Part shown: one piece after another, positions 1 through 12,926 of the stretch
How positions within the stretch are numbered: the stretch's first letter is position 1
Layout of the letters: the number at the start of each line of letters is the position of its first letter
Assembly (NCBI GenBank): GCA_964017155.1
Contig: OZ024865.1
Location: 15,926,877-15,990,876, forward strand
DNA length: 64,000 nucleotides
Direction of reading: 5' to 3'
Source of the DNA: Oasisia sp. SBJ-2009
Taxonomy: Eukaryota > Annelida > Polychaeta > Sabellida > Siboglinidae
Program-made: the position numbers and the translations under genes
Notes under the pieces: generated by a model
Told to the model about the DNA's origin: nothing
What the model saw: the letters and a program-made list of their open reading frames with translations, nothing else
The model's database searches: none

Positions 1-84
1 GATAAACTTCGTAAACTTTTAAACATGAAAACGTATTGCAGTGCACTATGTTCAATTTATCTGTATGTCTTACTCGTTCTTTAG

Positions 85-135
85 ATAACACCGATGATGA
101 TGACATCTCTCCAACCATAAGACGAAGAAAGCATG
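85..135 (+). CDS. Internal exon of a plus-strand gene (SANT-like C-terminus gene)
   Basis: A 51-nt exon preceded by a pyrimidine-rich acceptor ending TTTAG. It reads an acidic-then-basic stretch, NTDDDDISPTIRRRKH, and ends in phase 1 at CATG|GTTGGT, a weak donor. The leftover G joins the GA that opens the exon at 525 to make a glycine codon, so the two exons stay in frame across a 389-nt intron. The rest of the gene lies upstream of the window. Function is judged from the next exon only. Phase agreement is the main support; the weak donor is the main doubt. Confidence 0.5.
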
Positions 136-524
136 GTTGGTATTTTTCTGAGTATATCGAAGCGGTATAATATACCATGTTCCAATTGCTTAGTAGAATT
201 CACTATTTATTGTATATATAATGCTTCGTTGAACTACCCGGCACGTATGTTTAAAACACATAAAATGAAATTGAACGGTTACTGCCATGCTTCAAATGGC
301 CGCAGACACAGAAATATGAAGGTTGTGTAGTTTTGTTTTATTTTACAAACACCCATATTCGTAGGAAGCACTTGCTGCTAATTTTTACCAGTATTTCGTA
401 TAAGTAAGATTATAAAACAAGGATATGTTAACCATGATGAATTACGTTCTTTTCATTTATATGAAACACCATCATATAATTTGGATGAACTATATTGAAT
501 CATAATTATACAAATTTATTTTAG

Positions 525-712
525 GACCTCGAATACCATGGACCAAAGAGTCACTGCAGTTACGGGCGACAACTTTCTGCAAGGAAATAAAAGATGGCGT
601 GTTCCCTGGATATAGACGAATAAGACGACTGAAAGACAACCATCTGGCGATACTAAACGGACGAACCGAGTCACAGATCACCGCTCGACTGCAGAGTTTC
701 ATGAACAAATAA
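525..712 (+). CDS. Terminal exon with a Myb/SANT-like C-terminal segment
   Basis: The acceptor TTTATTTTAG opens a 188-nt exon that ends in TAA. The 62-residue product begins PRIPWTKESLQL and contains GVFPGYRRIRRL and ILNGRTESQITARLQ. The order 'PWT, then an aliphatic helix, then K-x-G-x-x-PG, then a basic helix, then NGRT-x-x-QI-x-x-R' is like the C-terminal Myb/SANT-type segment of animal nuclear and transposon-associated proteins, in which the last helix carries the 'RT..QI' pattern. That assignment is by pattern, not by search. A DNA-binding role is inferred. The antisense 72-aa open frame over the same bases is a shadow. A polyadenylation signal follows about 480 nt downstream. Confidence 0.6.
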
Positions 713-1190
713 ACTAGTTGTATGGTGGATCAGCATGTAAAAGAGGGGAAAGATAAAGTTGACATTCGACTGTTTTACAGCATTGAACCCTTTATTGCAT
801 TAACTAATATTGGGGGGTTGGTATGATGTATACATCTTCATACAACACTAAACATTTAATTAAAGAAAACAATATTTGAGGCTTAATTTACCAAGATAAT
901 GGGTTTGTGACATTGAGTTCACATTTGTTTGTATCCAGCTGCTTTATTTACAGGTATACATTAGGGGATAATTGGTTTATGACATGAGCGTTACACTGTG
1001 CAAGATAGATCGAGTTAGTTGTTCTACTTATGTATGGACATGTGTATAGTATATTTTCACATATATCTGCACTCTTGATGTGTTTATGTTTTGGACATGT
1101 TCATGTAGGGGTAATGAAAAATACAATCGACTCCATTTTCCCCTGCCGAATTTGTATTTTGTCAATTCCATGGTCGTAATTTGTGTTCGA

Positions 1191-1196
1191 AATAAA
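1191..1196 (+). terminator. Polyadenylation signal AATAAA
   Basis: AATAAA lies 479 nt after the TAA at 710-712 on the same strand, with no other gene between, so it is the likely end signal of the SANT-like gene. The stretch 713-1190 would be its 3' untranslated region and shows no other structure. Confidence 0.35.
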
Positions 1197-1338
1197 TACA
1201 ATGTATGTAACGGTATTGAATTTCAAGAACTATATTGATGTATGTTAATAATCTAATGCTAATGACGCCAACCCTAAAGTCCTCTCCGTGTTACATTTTG
1301 CGGAGTTTGTTAATCCAATATTACTAAAATATAAATGG

Positions 1339-2083
1339 ATTGTGGGATGTTATATATATATATGTATTATACACACAATTGTGATGTGGGACTGGTAGGG
1401 CTCGAGGGCAAACGTCCCACAATGGAACATGCCACAATGTATAATTTATATTAAGTTAATTATTAACGTAATGCAATTGTCAGTGCCATGATATATTGAT
1501 TTATAAAGAGATGTTCAGGTTTTACCAAAAACATATTACATACATAATGTACCATAATCCATTTTTTAAATATAAGTGGATTGTGGGATGTTATATATAT
1601 ATATATATTATACACACAACTGTGTTGTGGGACTTTGGTAGGGCTCAAGGACAAACGTCCCACATTGAAACATCCCACAATGTATATATATATATATATA
1701 TATTAAGTTAATTCAAAACGTTTTATCTAAATCGTAGTATATTATAATTCCCAATCTAAACGAAGCAAATGAACCAAAATGAAAACATGAACAACGCCAT
1801 AGATGACGTCTCACAAAACCACTGTATACTTGCACCATTTAAAAACACATAATTATTTATTAACGTAATACTTTTGACAGTGCCATTAAATACTGATTTA
1901 TAAAGAGATGTTCATGTTTTTGCCAAACACGTACACAAACATGTTACCATAATCAATAGCTATCCATGATAGATATGTATTGTGGGATGTTATATATATA
2001 TATATAACTGCGTTGTGGGACTTTAGAAGGGGTCAAGGTCAAGGCCACTCCTAACGTCCCACAATGTAACATCCCACAGTGTA
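1339..2083. mobile_element. Three copies of a ~105-bp inverted-repeat element
   Basis: Units at about 1339-1443, 1580-1684 and 1979-2083 each begin ATTGTGGGATGTTATATA and end with its complement (AACATCCCACAATGTATA), with a second internal ACGTCCCAC motif. The left and right flanks are also similar between units (TTATAAAGAGATGTTCA before, TATTAAGTTAATT after), so larger segments were duplicated. TA dinucleotides flank the inverted repeats, as for TA-targeting elements, but the TA-rich context makes this weak. There is no coding capacity. Confidence 0.55.
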
Positions 2084-2248
2084 AATATGTATTAAGTTAA
2101 TTAAACAATTTTTTTTATAATTCAAAGTATATTTATAATTCTCGACTCAAACGAAGCAAATCTACTAAATATGAATCTTGTTAGACAACGGGAAAGACGA
2201 CGTCCCACAAACCACTGTATATGTGTAAGTCCCACAAACCACCTTAAG

Positions 2249-2290
2249 TGTGTATATATATATATATATATATATTATGTATATATATAT

Positions 2291-2321
<31 letters not shown>

Positions 2322-2357
2322 GTGACGCCGGCTGACCAAATGAGTGACAAGTCGGGA
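2249..2357. repeat. (TA)n tract with a conserved non-TA flank
   Basis: An interrupted (TA)n tract (2249-2321) is joined directly to GTGACGCCGGCTGACCAAAT and then GAGTGACAAGTCGGG. The same 36-bp flank occurs inverted at 10508-10542, also joined directly to a long (TA)n tract. This suggests a dispersed repeat whose end is, or seeds, a (TA)n microsatellite. Confidence 0.6.
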
Positions 2358-2910
2358 TTTGAAATTTGCCGTGAGTGCCGTCTAAAGCCAGTTGGCATGA
2401 TTTGAATGAATTTTAGGTTTTTACATAAATAAAATTTGTAACATCCGTTTTAACACTTCCACCCATCCTACACTATTTATTCCAAATAAAATGTGTATTT
2501 TAACGTATTATAATGCGAGCCCTCTTGATCAACTAGTCCAAAATTACTAAAACAAAAGGATTTTGCTTCGATTCCTTCGATTAAATCCGCCATGTTGCTT
2601 TGGGGTTACCCCTGTGTATCGGGTATCACCAGAGAGGGCATTTCTTCCTCTCTGACGTAGAGTAACCCATATTCGGGCCAAGTACACCAAAATAGCTAAA
2701 AACTACCCAATAGGGGGCTACCCTGAGAAGGCTTTTGCATACTAATGAGAGCGTGCTCTGTCACGTGCGCGCTTCGGTGCTTGCAATTGGACGATCGCCT
2801 ACGCATATGCGCAGTAAGGCTGTGCTAACGTAAACAAGTAGCCAAGGTCGTTCGTATTCCGCCGTGTTTTTCTATCGTTGTTTCCCTGTTATTAAATCTT
2901 TTGCAACATA

Positions 2911-3198
2911 ATGTCGGACGCGTTGCTACGTGTGCTGAATGCACCAACCGGCGATGACATTGCTGTTGCGCGGATGTGGGAGCAGTACGATTTCGACGCC
3001 TCGGAATGGGACGCTGACCTTGACAGCGAAACCGACAGCGACGTTACGGTCGAATACGACTGGGAAGCCGTTCATGATGACAACGAAGACGGGAACATGT
3101 TAAAGATACTCAATCCACTCATTCCCGTAAAAATCGTTTGCTCCTACCGATTATTAGTCATTTCACAAAAAGCGGATGTATCAAATACACCCGAATGA
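2911..3198 (+). CDS. Candidate first coding exon, acidic N-terminus
   Basis: ATG at 2911 opens a frame whose first ~62 codons are GC-rich compared with the surroundings and encode a strongly acidic peptide (MSDALLRVLNAPTGDD, later DADLDSETDSD and VHDDNEDGN). After about 3096 the base composition turns AT-rich and the frame looks like intron or UTR, so the coding part may stop near there; no strong donor is visible. Upstream sequence (2740-2900) is richer in CpG, with CACGTG and GCATATGCGC, as a promoter might be. Acidic N-termini of this kind occur in piggyBac-type transposases and many nuclear proteins, but nothing here identifies the family. Confidence 0.35.
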   Translation: MSDALLRVLNAPTGDDIAVARMWEQYDFDASEWDADLDSETDSDVTVEYDWEAVHDDNEDGNMLKILNPLIPVKIVCSYRLLVISQKADVSNTPE

Positions 3199-5772
3199 TT
3201 GACTAGTTGGTTTATGCATACATGTTACTTCAATTTTCTTCAATTAATAGAACAAATGCGAACTTTTTCGATTTTTGTTTCTACACGGAGCGTGTAGAAA
3301 CTATGCACGATTGCTAACTATGGAAATGGCGTTTTGAGCGGAATACGCTTTAGTCTTCACGCGAACGAGGCTTGGGGCGAGATTGACGGCTTCACCCTGT
3401 CGAGTTGTTTACGTTTAGAAACGGCGAGTGTAGGCACAAATATGATTTTTATATGCCACCAACACGGCAAATTAAGCAGACAAAGACAGCATCGACGCAT
3501 GATTGGGAAAGAATATGGAACTAGTCTAAGCAGTGAAAAGAATGACTTCGCCTTCGGAACAGTGAAAGTGCCCTTTGTAAGCTACGGGCGCCGTGGGCCG
3601 ACGGCGGGGGCTGACACTGCCTTACTGCACAGTCCACATGCAGCGTTCGCACAGATGTTCTTCCAGATAGGTTAGTAATTACGAATTGCTCAGCTATAAT
3701 CACGTATATATATTTAGGCGTATGAGTATATACGTCACTAATATTTCTGTTGTTTTTATTATTTTTTGTTATTGTTTACCTTCAACCTTGGCGCTTATTC
3801 AGCCAATGCCAAGGTACGACAAAATAGCAGCGTTGAAGGTATGGCTATGCTATGAGTATGACTACGCCAGCCATAGACTATGCCTATGGCCTATATGACT
3901 ATCACATGCCAGTGATTTATTATAATACTGTAACTATGTAATGTTTATGTCACATATATGGTAGGTAGCAGGTTAATATCCTAACCTAAGGCTAAGATTA
4001 ATTAACTAGGCTTAATTAGCCTAATAGTAGCTAGGCATAATGTAAAATTAATGCATTATAAGTGATCCGTAACAGTTATACTTAGGCCTGCGTTATACTT
4101 ATTCATAATGACAATATTTAATACATTTATAATAATAATTTAATACATTAAGCACAATTTGATGATGATTTAATACATAAAAATAGGTATATACATATTA
4201 TTTTAATTTATTAGTAACATTAATGTAATAAAATAACAAGATATTGCTTGCATTTGGAAGCCTGGGAGGTGATCGTTCATAACATTGCAAGTTTTTTCAA
4301 GTACATTAAAATTTAAATGTGTCAAATTTTCAGAACTTGAGGTGTCATCACCATAGGGCATGCGGAAAAGCTCTTCATCTCAGGTAAATGAGTGTTGTAA
4401 TATACATTAATTTACTCTCTCAACAAACCTTTTATAAAAAAAATTACAGATCTATGTCATTTGTGAATCCAAGGGGCCTGGGGTCCTGTGGATGTGCCTC
4501 CTACACTGTAGGAATTTGGTATTCCTAGGAACTTTTTATAATAGGTCAATGCTAATGTGCCTCAATATTGTTTGAAATATGACTCAGTTTAAGTGATAAT
4601 AATAAGTTGTGGCATTTTTCGATATCACTACTCCAAATGAGAGAGTGGAAGATGAAGCTATGCGGTATCAACAAAAATGTAGACCACACAATTTGGTTCA
4701 AAGGCCAGTAAGATTTTGTGCCCTCAAGACGATTTCTGAATCTGCCCCTCTATGCGATATTTTATTTGTCTGTATTAATGGGTGGGTGTACTTGTTAAAT
4801 TGTATATATGTAAAGACATCATAAAGTAAAAACATTTTATCAAAACTATTTCATGAAATTAACTACAAAATAATGGCAAGCACAATATAAGTATAACTAC
4901 ATGTACAATGACTGCACTTGATATATGTATTTATTTCATCAGATAACAAGCAAAGCAGCAATAACAAAATTAGGACAAAGTTGAAAACGTGTTAACTATG
5001 TAAATGTAAAAAAACAGTTACTTTTATCAATATTCGTTTTATCGAGCATCCAGCACATGGTATATCAAATACTAATTAGTTCAAAAACATTAATCCCATT
5101 CATTAGGCTTTCAAATTATGTCTTTCATAAGTTCAAAGACATTAGCTTTAGCAAACTTGTGCTTAGTGATACATGTCATGGGAAAGTTGTTCAATATTCT
5201 GAAAGAATTGTCGTATGAAAACATATTTCTGGAAATTTACTTTTGCAAAGAGTTGACCCATAACACACACACTTGTTACAGAAACATGCTGTAAATAGAT
5301 AACATAATTACATACTATGTACATATAATAACATTATGTACATAACAAATATGCACAGCACTTTGTGACCATGTTGGATATTGTGCTTTATAAATAATAA
5401 ATATATTAAATAAAGTAACTAGATTATAGTTTATTTTAAAAAAATCAGTAGATATAAAATTACTTGTGTTTACATATATTTAATATTTTGTATCTTTACA
5501 CATAAAAAGTGGTTAAACTAGTCAGGGTCCTTGCCATGTGGCTGAGACTTACATGTGCAATTGCTATATGTTACTCAATTCTATGAAGAGTACTGGCTAG
5601 AGATAGTGGTGAATACTTTTCTTTTGTACAATTAGTATTTTCACATATTAATTTCAGTGTGGCAGAATGTTTCCCACATTAGTAGAAATGTTCACTATAA
5701 CAGGTCTGAGTAATGTATATATAACATGGGGGCATGCAAATTTTATAACATGAATAAAACAATTATATTACC
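3199..5772. other. AT-rich stretch, two weak exon candidates
   Basis: Mostly AT-rich DNA without a supported gene. A 50-nt segment at 4334-4383 sits between an acceptor (AAATTTTCAG) and a donor (CAG|GTAAAT) and is open in one frame. A second candidate at 4609-4707 is listed separately. The 113-aa frame at 3334-3675 lacks an ATG start and shows no recognisable domain. Confidence 0.4.
4609..4707 (+). CDS. Weak exon candidate ending at a consensus donor
   Basis: Thirty-three open codons with coding-like composition (contains DITTPNERVEDEAM and YQQKCRPHNLVQRP) end at CCA|GTAAGA, a good donor, in phase 0. The upstream boundary is unclear: no convincing acceptor is adjacent. It could belong with the candidate first exon at 2911 or be part of a decayed transposase. 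Function unknown. Confidence 0.25.
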
Positions 5773-6970
5773 CAGAGATGGAGTAATCGTACTCGTGCTC
5801 ATGTACTCGTACTCGAGTACGAGTACTTTTTGAGTATGAGTACTCGAGTATGAAGGAAAGTAATCGTACTCGAGTATATTACCAATGTAATCGTACTCAC
5901 GATTACTTCTCACGGTTACATATTTTTCATATGAACAGTTGCAAGCAAATATATTAGACAGATAAAAATAGCAATATTAGAAGTAATCTAATAAATGTAA
6001 TAATAATCGAGGTATTCATTTTCTATTACTGTTGAGCATTTCAGTTAAATAAATATTCAGTCAGATTTCCCTAATTAATACCTTCTCTTCCCAGAGAAGC
6101 CACATCTCCTCACCCTCCTGCTTAGTACAAAGTACAAGTTATATTGTGACAGTCCCAGGGAAGCACTGCAGGAGATAAGCATCTCCTAACATCTTGTTTT
6201 GTAATTTTAGAAGCCATGCCACAGTCCCACCTGTACTGTTTGCTCTTTCAGTATGGTGTGAATGACTGGGCAGTTAGCTGCTAAATCTCTGTCCATTATG
6301 TTTTGTTAAGTGTAAACTGTAAACCTGTCTAAATCCCCAATATTCTGTTTGTCTCATCTGATATATGACATATTTCAATTGGATATTATTGCTAATATGA
6401 TCCCTGGGATTTGAAATGTTGTTATTGTATAATTTATATTTGATCATGTGTAAGAAGTTTAATATTTTCCTCTTGATACTTCATTGACATAGGTGAACCA
6501 CCACTAAATTGACACTCATTATAACACTTGTAGTTGTATGCTATTTGCTACAGTATCACTATGATACCATTAGTTTGTAGTATCATGATATATGGACATC
6601 TTGAGTATCAATCCAGTATTAAATGGTTCATTCAACACATGAGAAAGTCATCTGATGATTTATAATAACAATAACATCTGGACAGTGGATAGCAGTTAGC
6701 AGTAATCAGTTAGAACACTATATATTGGCACAGCAACATAAAATGAATGACACCTGATTCCATGGAGGTCACCTTTACGGTAGAAACAGGATATTCATTA
6801 AAGAAACCGTGAAAGTACCAGTAATCATGATTACATTCTAAAGTAATCGTACTCGAGTACATTCTAAAGTAATCATACTCGAGTACATTTGTTTTCTGAG
6901 TACTCATACTCATGCATGTTCAAAGTAATCATACTCGTACTCGACTTGTATTGTACTCACTCCAACTCTG
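5773..6970. mobile_element. hAT-like non-autonomous element, ~1.2 kb
   Basis: The left end reads CAGAGATGGAGTAATCGTAC and the right end is the complement of CAGAGTTGGAGTGAGTAC; CAGAG/CAGRG-type ends are typical of hAT elements. Inside each end is a palindromic subterminal zone rich in ACTCGAGTAC and TAATCGTACTC (5785-5905 and 6840-6960). The flanks resemble each other imperfectly (ATATTACC on the left, TTATTACC two bases beyond the right end), so an exact 8-bp target duplication is not shown. The ~900-bp core has no transposase-like frame. Confidence 0.6.
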
Positions 6971-8290
6971 AATTATTACCATGATATTGACTTTGGCTAG
7001 GTATGTCGTCACATATAAAATATAATACATGTCAGAGCCATGCTAATTGTCACTTTGTTTCTTGTATAGGCAGATGTGGATGTACAGCAAAATGCCAGGC
7101 AGCTGGTATGAAGTATCATCAAAGAGAGTGAACTCACACAATGTCATCGATATCCAAGCTGATGTAGTTCACCAAAGAATGTCGAACCTGTCTTACAGTG
7201 TCGAGAGAGGTTGACCAAAGGCTCATGCCATATTTGACAGACCATGGCATCCACCGTTCCATCACCAACTGCAAAGCTAGTCAGGCGTCACCATATTCGC
7301 ATGTCAAGCACTCTGCATTCTACATTCTAGTCAGTCAGGGTACTTGACCGGCATGGAAGCCAGTGTACACACCACTAGTACTGCGGAGTCTGTCACAATG
7401 CAACACACAGTACAACTGGGATCACTTCTGGTCGACATCCGAATACTTGACATTTAATATGCAGCATCTTGCACGGCGCATGGCTATATAGTCCTGTCCA
7501 CAAATACAACTGTCCTGTAACTTGTTGAACTAGTGATAGTAAGCATTGTTCAGTTTCTTTTTGACCTGTAAAGAAAAGCATGTATTCAATTTCAGTAAAC
7601 AAACAACATGCATCATGATAGTGGAGTTGGGAGTAAATAATGATGCCATTGCCATGCAATAACTACTACATGGTGTACACATATTTATTGTTGACATTTT
7701 ATGTCAAACATGAATATGTGAGGGTGTCTGGTCAACGCAAATGTTGGAAATGACAAAATAAGGTCATTGTGATGCCAATAGCACATTCCCTCAGAAAATA
7801 TTCAAGCATTCATAATATGTATGTCTACCTTCTTCAAAACTGTAAATACTATTGATTTCTTGAGTCATCGCTTCAGTATTTCCCCTGCTATATGATGAGT
7901 GAGGTGGACCACATCAGTGTTTTTCTAAGCCATTTTGCACAAAATATGCCAGGATGGCACCTCATAGGTATTTCTTGCTATAAACATGTTTACACTTGTA
8001 GCTGTGCATTTGTTTCCTCTCTATTTCACAGGGAATAAGTTAAAACATCCTTCAAAATGCACCATTTTGAAGGTAATTTAAAAAATTGATCTATGTAGCC
8101 ATGCCCCACGACTCACACAGTGTATGTGCATTAATGTCTGTGTTGACACACTGGGTATAATATGCATTATACAAGAGCAAAGGTTATTCTAGTTTTCCAT
8201 GTTCAAGATAATATGTTAATGAAAACAAATGTATATTTAAATGGACATATTAAAATATTTTGATAATTTATACATTGTTGATTGTTAAAA
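6971..8290. other. No supported gene
   Basis: AT-rich DNA. A 36-nt segment near 7071-7106, between TTCTTGTATAG and GTATGA, is open (ADVDVQQNARQL) but has no further support. The 88-aa minus-strand frame at 7393-7659 lacks domain features. Confidence 0.4.
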
Positions 8291-8723
8291 TGTTTAAATT
8301 ACCTGGATTGATCAGATGTGAGCCTCCCACAGACTACGTATCATCACTGCATCTGCCATACCCATGTGACTATCTTAATATTAGCCTCTCCTCTGCCTTG
8401 TGTCACTTTTGCATTGTAGTATGGCCTGTAGCAATATTATAATTCGAATATATTATGCATTCATATACTACTGTGATGAAAATGGTGATAAATATTTGAA
8501 AACAGCTGTTTAAATTACCTGGATTGATCAGATGTGAGCCTCCCGCAGACTAAGTATCCTCCCTGCATCTGCCATACCCATGTGACTGCCTTAATCTTAG
8601 CCTCTCCTCTGCCTTGTCTCACTTTTGTATTGTAGCGTGGCCTTTAGCAATATTATAATTCGAATATATTATGCATTCAGTTACTGCTGTGATGAAAATT
8701 TTGATAAATATTTGAAAACAGCT
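8291..8723. repeat. 216-bp tandem duplication
   Basis: The segment 8291-8506 is repeated at 8507-8723 with a few substitutions. Both copies start TGTTTAAATTACCTGGATTG and end AATATTTGAAAACAGCTG. No coding frame is conserved between them. Confidence 0.85.
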
Positions 8724-10184
8724 GGAACGTGTGAGTTGAAAGGTACCAGGTACATTGACTACAATGGAGACAAGTGCAAGAATGTTATATGTAATACTTG
8801 CATGATATAATGTACACCTACTGTATTAACATTTTATTTTCATGTTTATTTTTTATTGAAAAAAATCATCACCATCAATCATCGCTGTTATAATTTATTT
8901 TTTTATTTTGCATAACATATAATATAAATCAACAAAATTCAGTAATAGTACTGAAATGTGAGTCGCAAAAAAACTTTTTTATAATTGTGAAATATAATAT
9001 AATTCTCCGTGTGAGGTTCTGTTACACGAGATAACGGATGCTCCCCCTAAAAATACAACGTTTCTTGCCCGACCGACAAGAACCTAGGCCTAGCTATTAC
9101 CAGTCCACCATGTCAATTTTATTTTTTATTTCGTCCCTCACGTCATCTATTCTCTCTGGATATGTACTTTCGCAATTACTAAGTTTATTAACAAGATCCT
9201 GCGTAATCAAATACAATAGTCAATACCGGTACATATCAACACAGGTTGTGATGCTGAGCGATATCGATGCCGATGGTGACTGTCAACTCACACTGGCGTC
9301 ACTGCCACTGGCACTGGCACTGGCTTGCCTTGTCAGTGACACTCAGACTTATATTTATTCTAATCTTACAAGTTAGAGAATCCGCGTCGAGTCAACGTTC
9401 ACAAGAGTGAATTAGTCCCCGACTACTCGCTCTTGTTGCTGACTGCGTTAATGCATTCAATGCGTACCTTCATAGAAGAATGACTGCCTTTGACTTGCAA
9501 TCTTAGTCATGACGCGCAAAAGCACGTGCGATTTGTTATTGTACCGTAGTAAGTCGATCTCGCATAAAACACGTGACCCAAAAAGCACAGGGCGTCGGCA
9601 GCTGCTGATTGTTTCGCCAGTTATACCCGGTGTAACGGCGATTCTTTTTTTACAATTATAAAATGACAAGTACGCATTAAAAAAATTAACTGACTGTGCA
9701 TACTAGTTAAACTATTAACACATTACACATCTGGTAATAAAAGAACCGGTTTGGCGATTAGCAAACGAGTGGATTGAGTACCTTTAAGCAACGACAATAA
9801 TGCTCCAATTGTCCTGACATTTTGCATAGACCTAGAGATCATAATAATACGTTTTGGTCTGAAAAATCGACCATTTGTCAGCGCAACATTTCACAGCTCG
9901 CGCCGAGGGTTTGCGCCGGAGGCGAACGTATAGCAGCGATCGGGCGGCCTAAAATGGCCTACCCCGATGTTGAAAAACTCATAAATAAATAAAAGTTCTC
10001 GATGGATTTTATTCAATTTTATGTTATTTAGCAGCTAAAACGTATGGCTACATTTGTCTCGCAGGAAGTAGGAAATTTATCCGTTCAGTAATTATTTGGG
10101 TGCAGGATACTGCGCTAAATTAGCCTAAAAACGGCTTTGTTTTATACTAATTAGCTGTGAAATTAATTAGCACGGAAATTAATT

Positions 10185-10223
10185 CCTGAAGTTATGGCAC
10201 ATATAATGTACCATAACTTCAGG
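10185..10223. repeat. Short inverted repeat (hairpin)
   Basis: CCTGAAGTTATGG and its complement CCATAACTTCAGG face each other across a 13-bp centre, itself partly symmetric. It may be the remnant of an inverted-repeat element. Confidence 0.5.
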
Positions 10224-10507
10224 TATTGTTGCAGCAGCTGGTTGTTATTTGCCCTCTATCATTGCACTATGATACCATAGCTGCATGCCAAATGTGAATG
10301 CAATACACATAATATTTATATGGTATCTAAGCCCATGCATAATCCAAAACTTTAACGGCCGTTTTCTCCAGTTTTACTTTTTGACCCCTACCATTCCAAA
10401 TGTGATATAACTTCCCCAATTGTTATAGTAGAGTCATAATTTTTGAATTACTGTAAAGTACTATGCCTCCTCTTTCCAAATATGTCAAAAAAGTACATCA
10501 ACATTTT

Positions 10508-10641
<134 letters not shown>

Positions 10642-11375
10642 CTAATGACTGTCCGTAAACAACCCATATACCATTATCGTTAATACTATATCTATAATTT
10701 TTTTCTTCGACTTTGCACTTTCGGAAAGCAAAGCACCTGGCGGACAGTTCGCTCGCAAGAACTACGTTTACCGGATGCCGATAGAGTGCAGCACTGTACG
10801 CGTCAGACGCTGGAGATAAATGTTTTGCAATATTATTGTTCGGCTGTTTCAGGTATTCTAATTCATTTCGAAACCTCAATGTAAAAGAAGATAGCAATAC
10901 GCGCAACAAATGGTATGTTTAATTGTTGGTGAAATAGAGAGATCAATAAGTGAACTAGGATTTGATACCCGGCATTTTAGAAAAAAGACGCGACCTCTGA
11001 GTCTGGATCACACCACTTTGCCGCAGACCACGTGATATGACAATTACGCTCATCCTGGCCACGAGCATTTCGGATAATTATTACGTCACAGTACGTCTGT
11101 ATAACGCGTCTCCATAGCAATCTCGACTACGCGAATGGTAAGCTGCGTTCATTTCTTCCTCTCGATGTTGACAGGTTTTTGTTTGCGAAACAAGTAGAAT
11201 ACAAGATAACTGACAGTGTCAGTGTGTACAAGTGTAGTCTCATCGACACAGTACAAACTACAATTGTAATCGTTATTTTGTTCTTTACTTCAGTCTCAGG
11301 CTCAGGGACTCAGGAAGATGGCTACAACTTAAAAGACGATCGACACTGAACTTCAGTCTTAACTATGCAAAGCCA

Positions 11376-11486
11376 ATGGCAATAGGCCGAGACCCCGGAA
11401 GAGCACAACGGAGGAGAAACGCATCGCAGACACAGGAGAAACGGGAAAAGGCGGGGAAATACAACAAGGAAATCGGGGAGAAACAG
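11376..11486 (+). CDS. Probable first coding exon of the minisatellite-bearing gene
   Basis: ATG at 11376 sits in CCAATGG context and opens 37 codons of a basic, hydrophilic peptide (MAIGRDPGRAQRRR, then EKREKAGKYNKEIGEKQ), ending in phase 0 at ACAG|GTCAGT. An acceptor (TTCTTTACTTCAG) ends near 11294, so this could be an internal or 5'UTR-containing exon; the frame upstream of the ATG is also open to that point. The next plus-strand exon, at 17805, begins in phase 0 with a chemically similar charged sequence, so they are probably joined across a 6.3 kb intron that holds the 52-bp array. Function unknown. The antisense frame 11322-11543 is a shadow. Confidence 0.5.
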
Positions 11487-12926
11487 GTCAGTACTGACAG
11501 TAGGACGTTTTCTGGACCTGGTTATTGCTCCTTCGAAGGACACAAACTTCTCATAAAATGTATTTTAAGTAACTGGACTTTGTTTTAATCTATATGTAGA
11601 CCAAATAATGTTTTATTGTGCATAATATACGAAAAGTAAATAAAATCTTAAATAGTACACAGTTTGTGTAATGGTAACCATGGCAACCACACCATTGGCA
11701 ATTTGACACCATCAAAAATGTAATAGTTACATTATCGATGTATTATCTAAAAATATTATATTTAGTACATTTTCCATGAAGTTGTGTAATAACATTTGGA
11801 AGATGGAGTAATAATTTTGTTATTAATAGAAGTATGACTGTTAATATTTAGTTACAAAATCAAACAATTTCTACTTACCTCCGGGTGTTTGATTGTATTT
11901 CCTACTATTTTAATCTGGCATTTGATTTGTTATTTTATAACATATAAATGATATGCTATTTGGCAAAATTATTACTAAAATAACACATTTTTACTTTTGA
12001 TGTTGTTTTTACACACTACCAACCAATTTTGTCCACGTAAAAAGTTATAGTATGATATGTTAGCAAGTCACAACATGAATGTTTAGCTACATTTTGCTTA
12101 CCATTAAATTTAACACTTAATTTGTCATAAATTAAACTATTTTGCTTAAATGAGGCCTACAGTTTATGTTATAAATTACCAATCAGGTTTAGATCTCTAT
12201 TGACATATGGCTTGTTCAACCAAATAATCAAAATGTGATTAAAAAACATTTATCCAGGGCTTTTATTTCAGTGTATAATCGGTGTAGTACAACCTGCCAA
12301 TCATTTCATATATTTGTATTCATATGTTTCAATGTTTACAATGTGGGAAGTAAAATTTGCTTCAAATCGGGAAGGGGTAGGCCAACCTCCCCTTGCCTTA
12401 AGGACCCTGACATGCAAGGTCCGCATGTTACAAGCTCACTGAAAGCATTTGGAATTGGAGGACTTCTTAACCAAATTTCTGCCAATCCCACGTATCTGAT
12501 GTTGCAACTGGCCTGGGGTTGATTTGGATTTCAACTAAATCTATGGATTCCGATTCCACCCACACAAGGGTCAAATCAATCACTTTTTGGTCATTTTTGC
12601 ATCACACGACTCCAAATTTAATGAAATTTAGTACAGTTGTTTGTTCACATAAGTATATCAAAATAAGAAAATATAAAAATCTAGGTCAAGTATCATTGAA
12701 GATATAGGTCACTGAACTTTGACCCAATTCGCATACTGACCGCTACAGGAATACCTGTAACTCTGCTACTAATAAAGCTAGAGAATCAAACAATATATCA
12801 TTGGAAATTGCACCAGGATGGTACTGTATAACCTGTGCAATACAAACACAGCACAATCTCTGATGTATAAATCCTAACTAATTATAATTGCTATACAGTA
12901 TACCAGGGGTTATTGTTATGCAATTA
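11487..12926. other. Intronic AT-rich sequence before the array
   Basis: No repeat or coding signal stands out. The frames at 12235-12522 and 12519-12707 have no domain features and would lie in intron 1 of the gene above. Confidence 0.35.

Noticed and set aside
9038..9376. 112-aa plus-strand ORF
   Set aside because: Low-complexity CACTGGCACTGGC-derived tail and no supporting splice or domain evidence.
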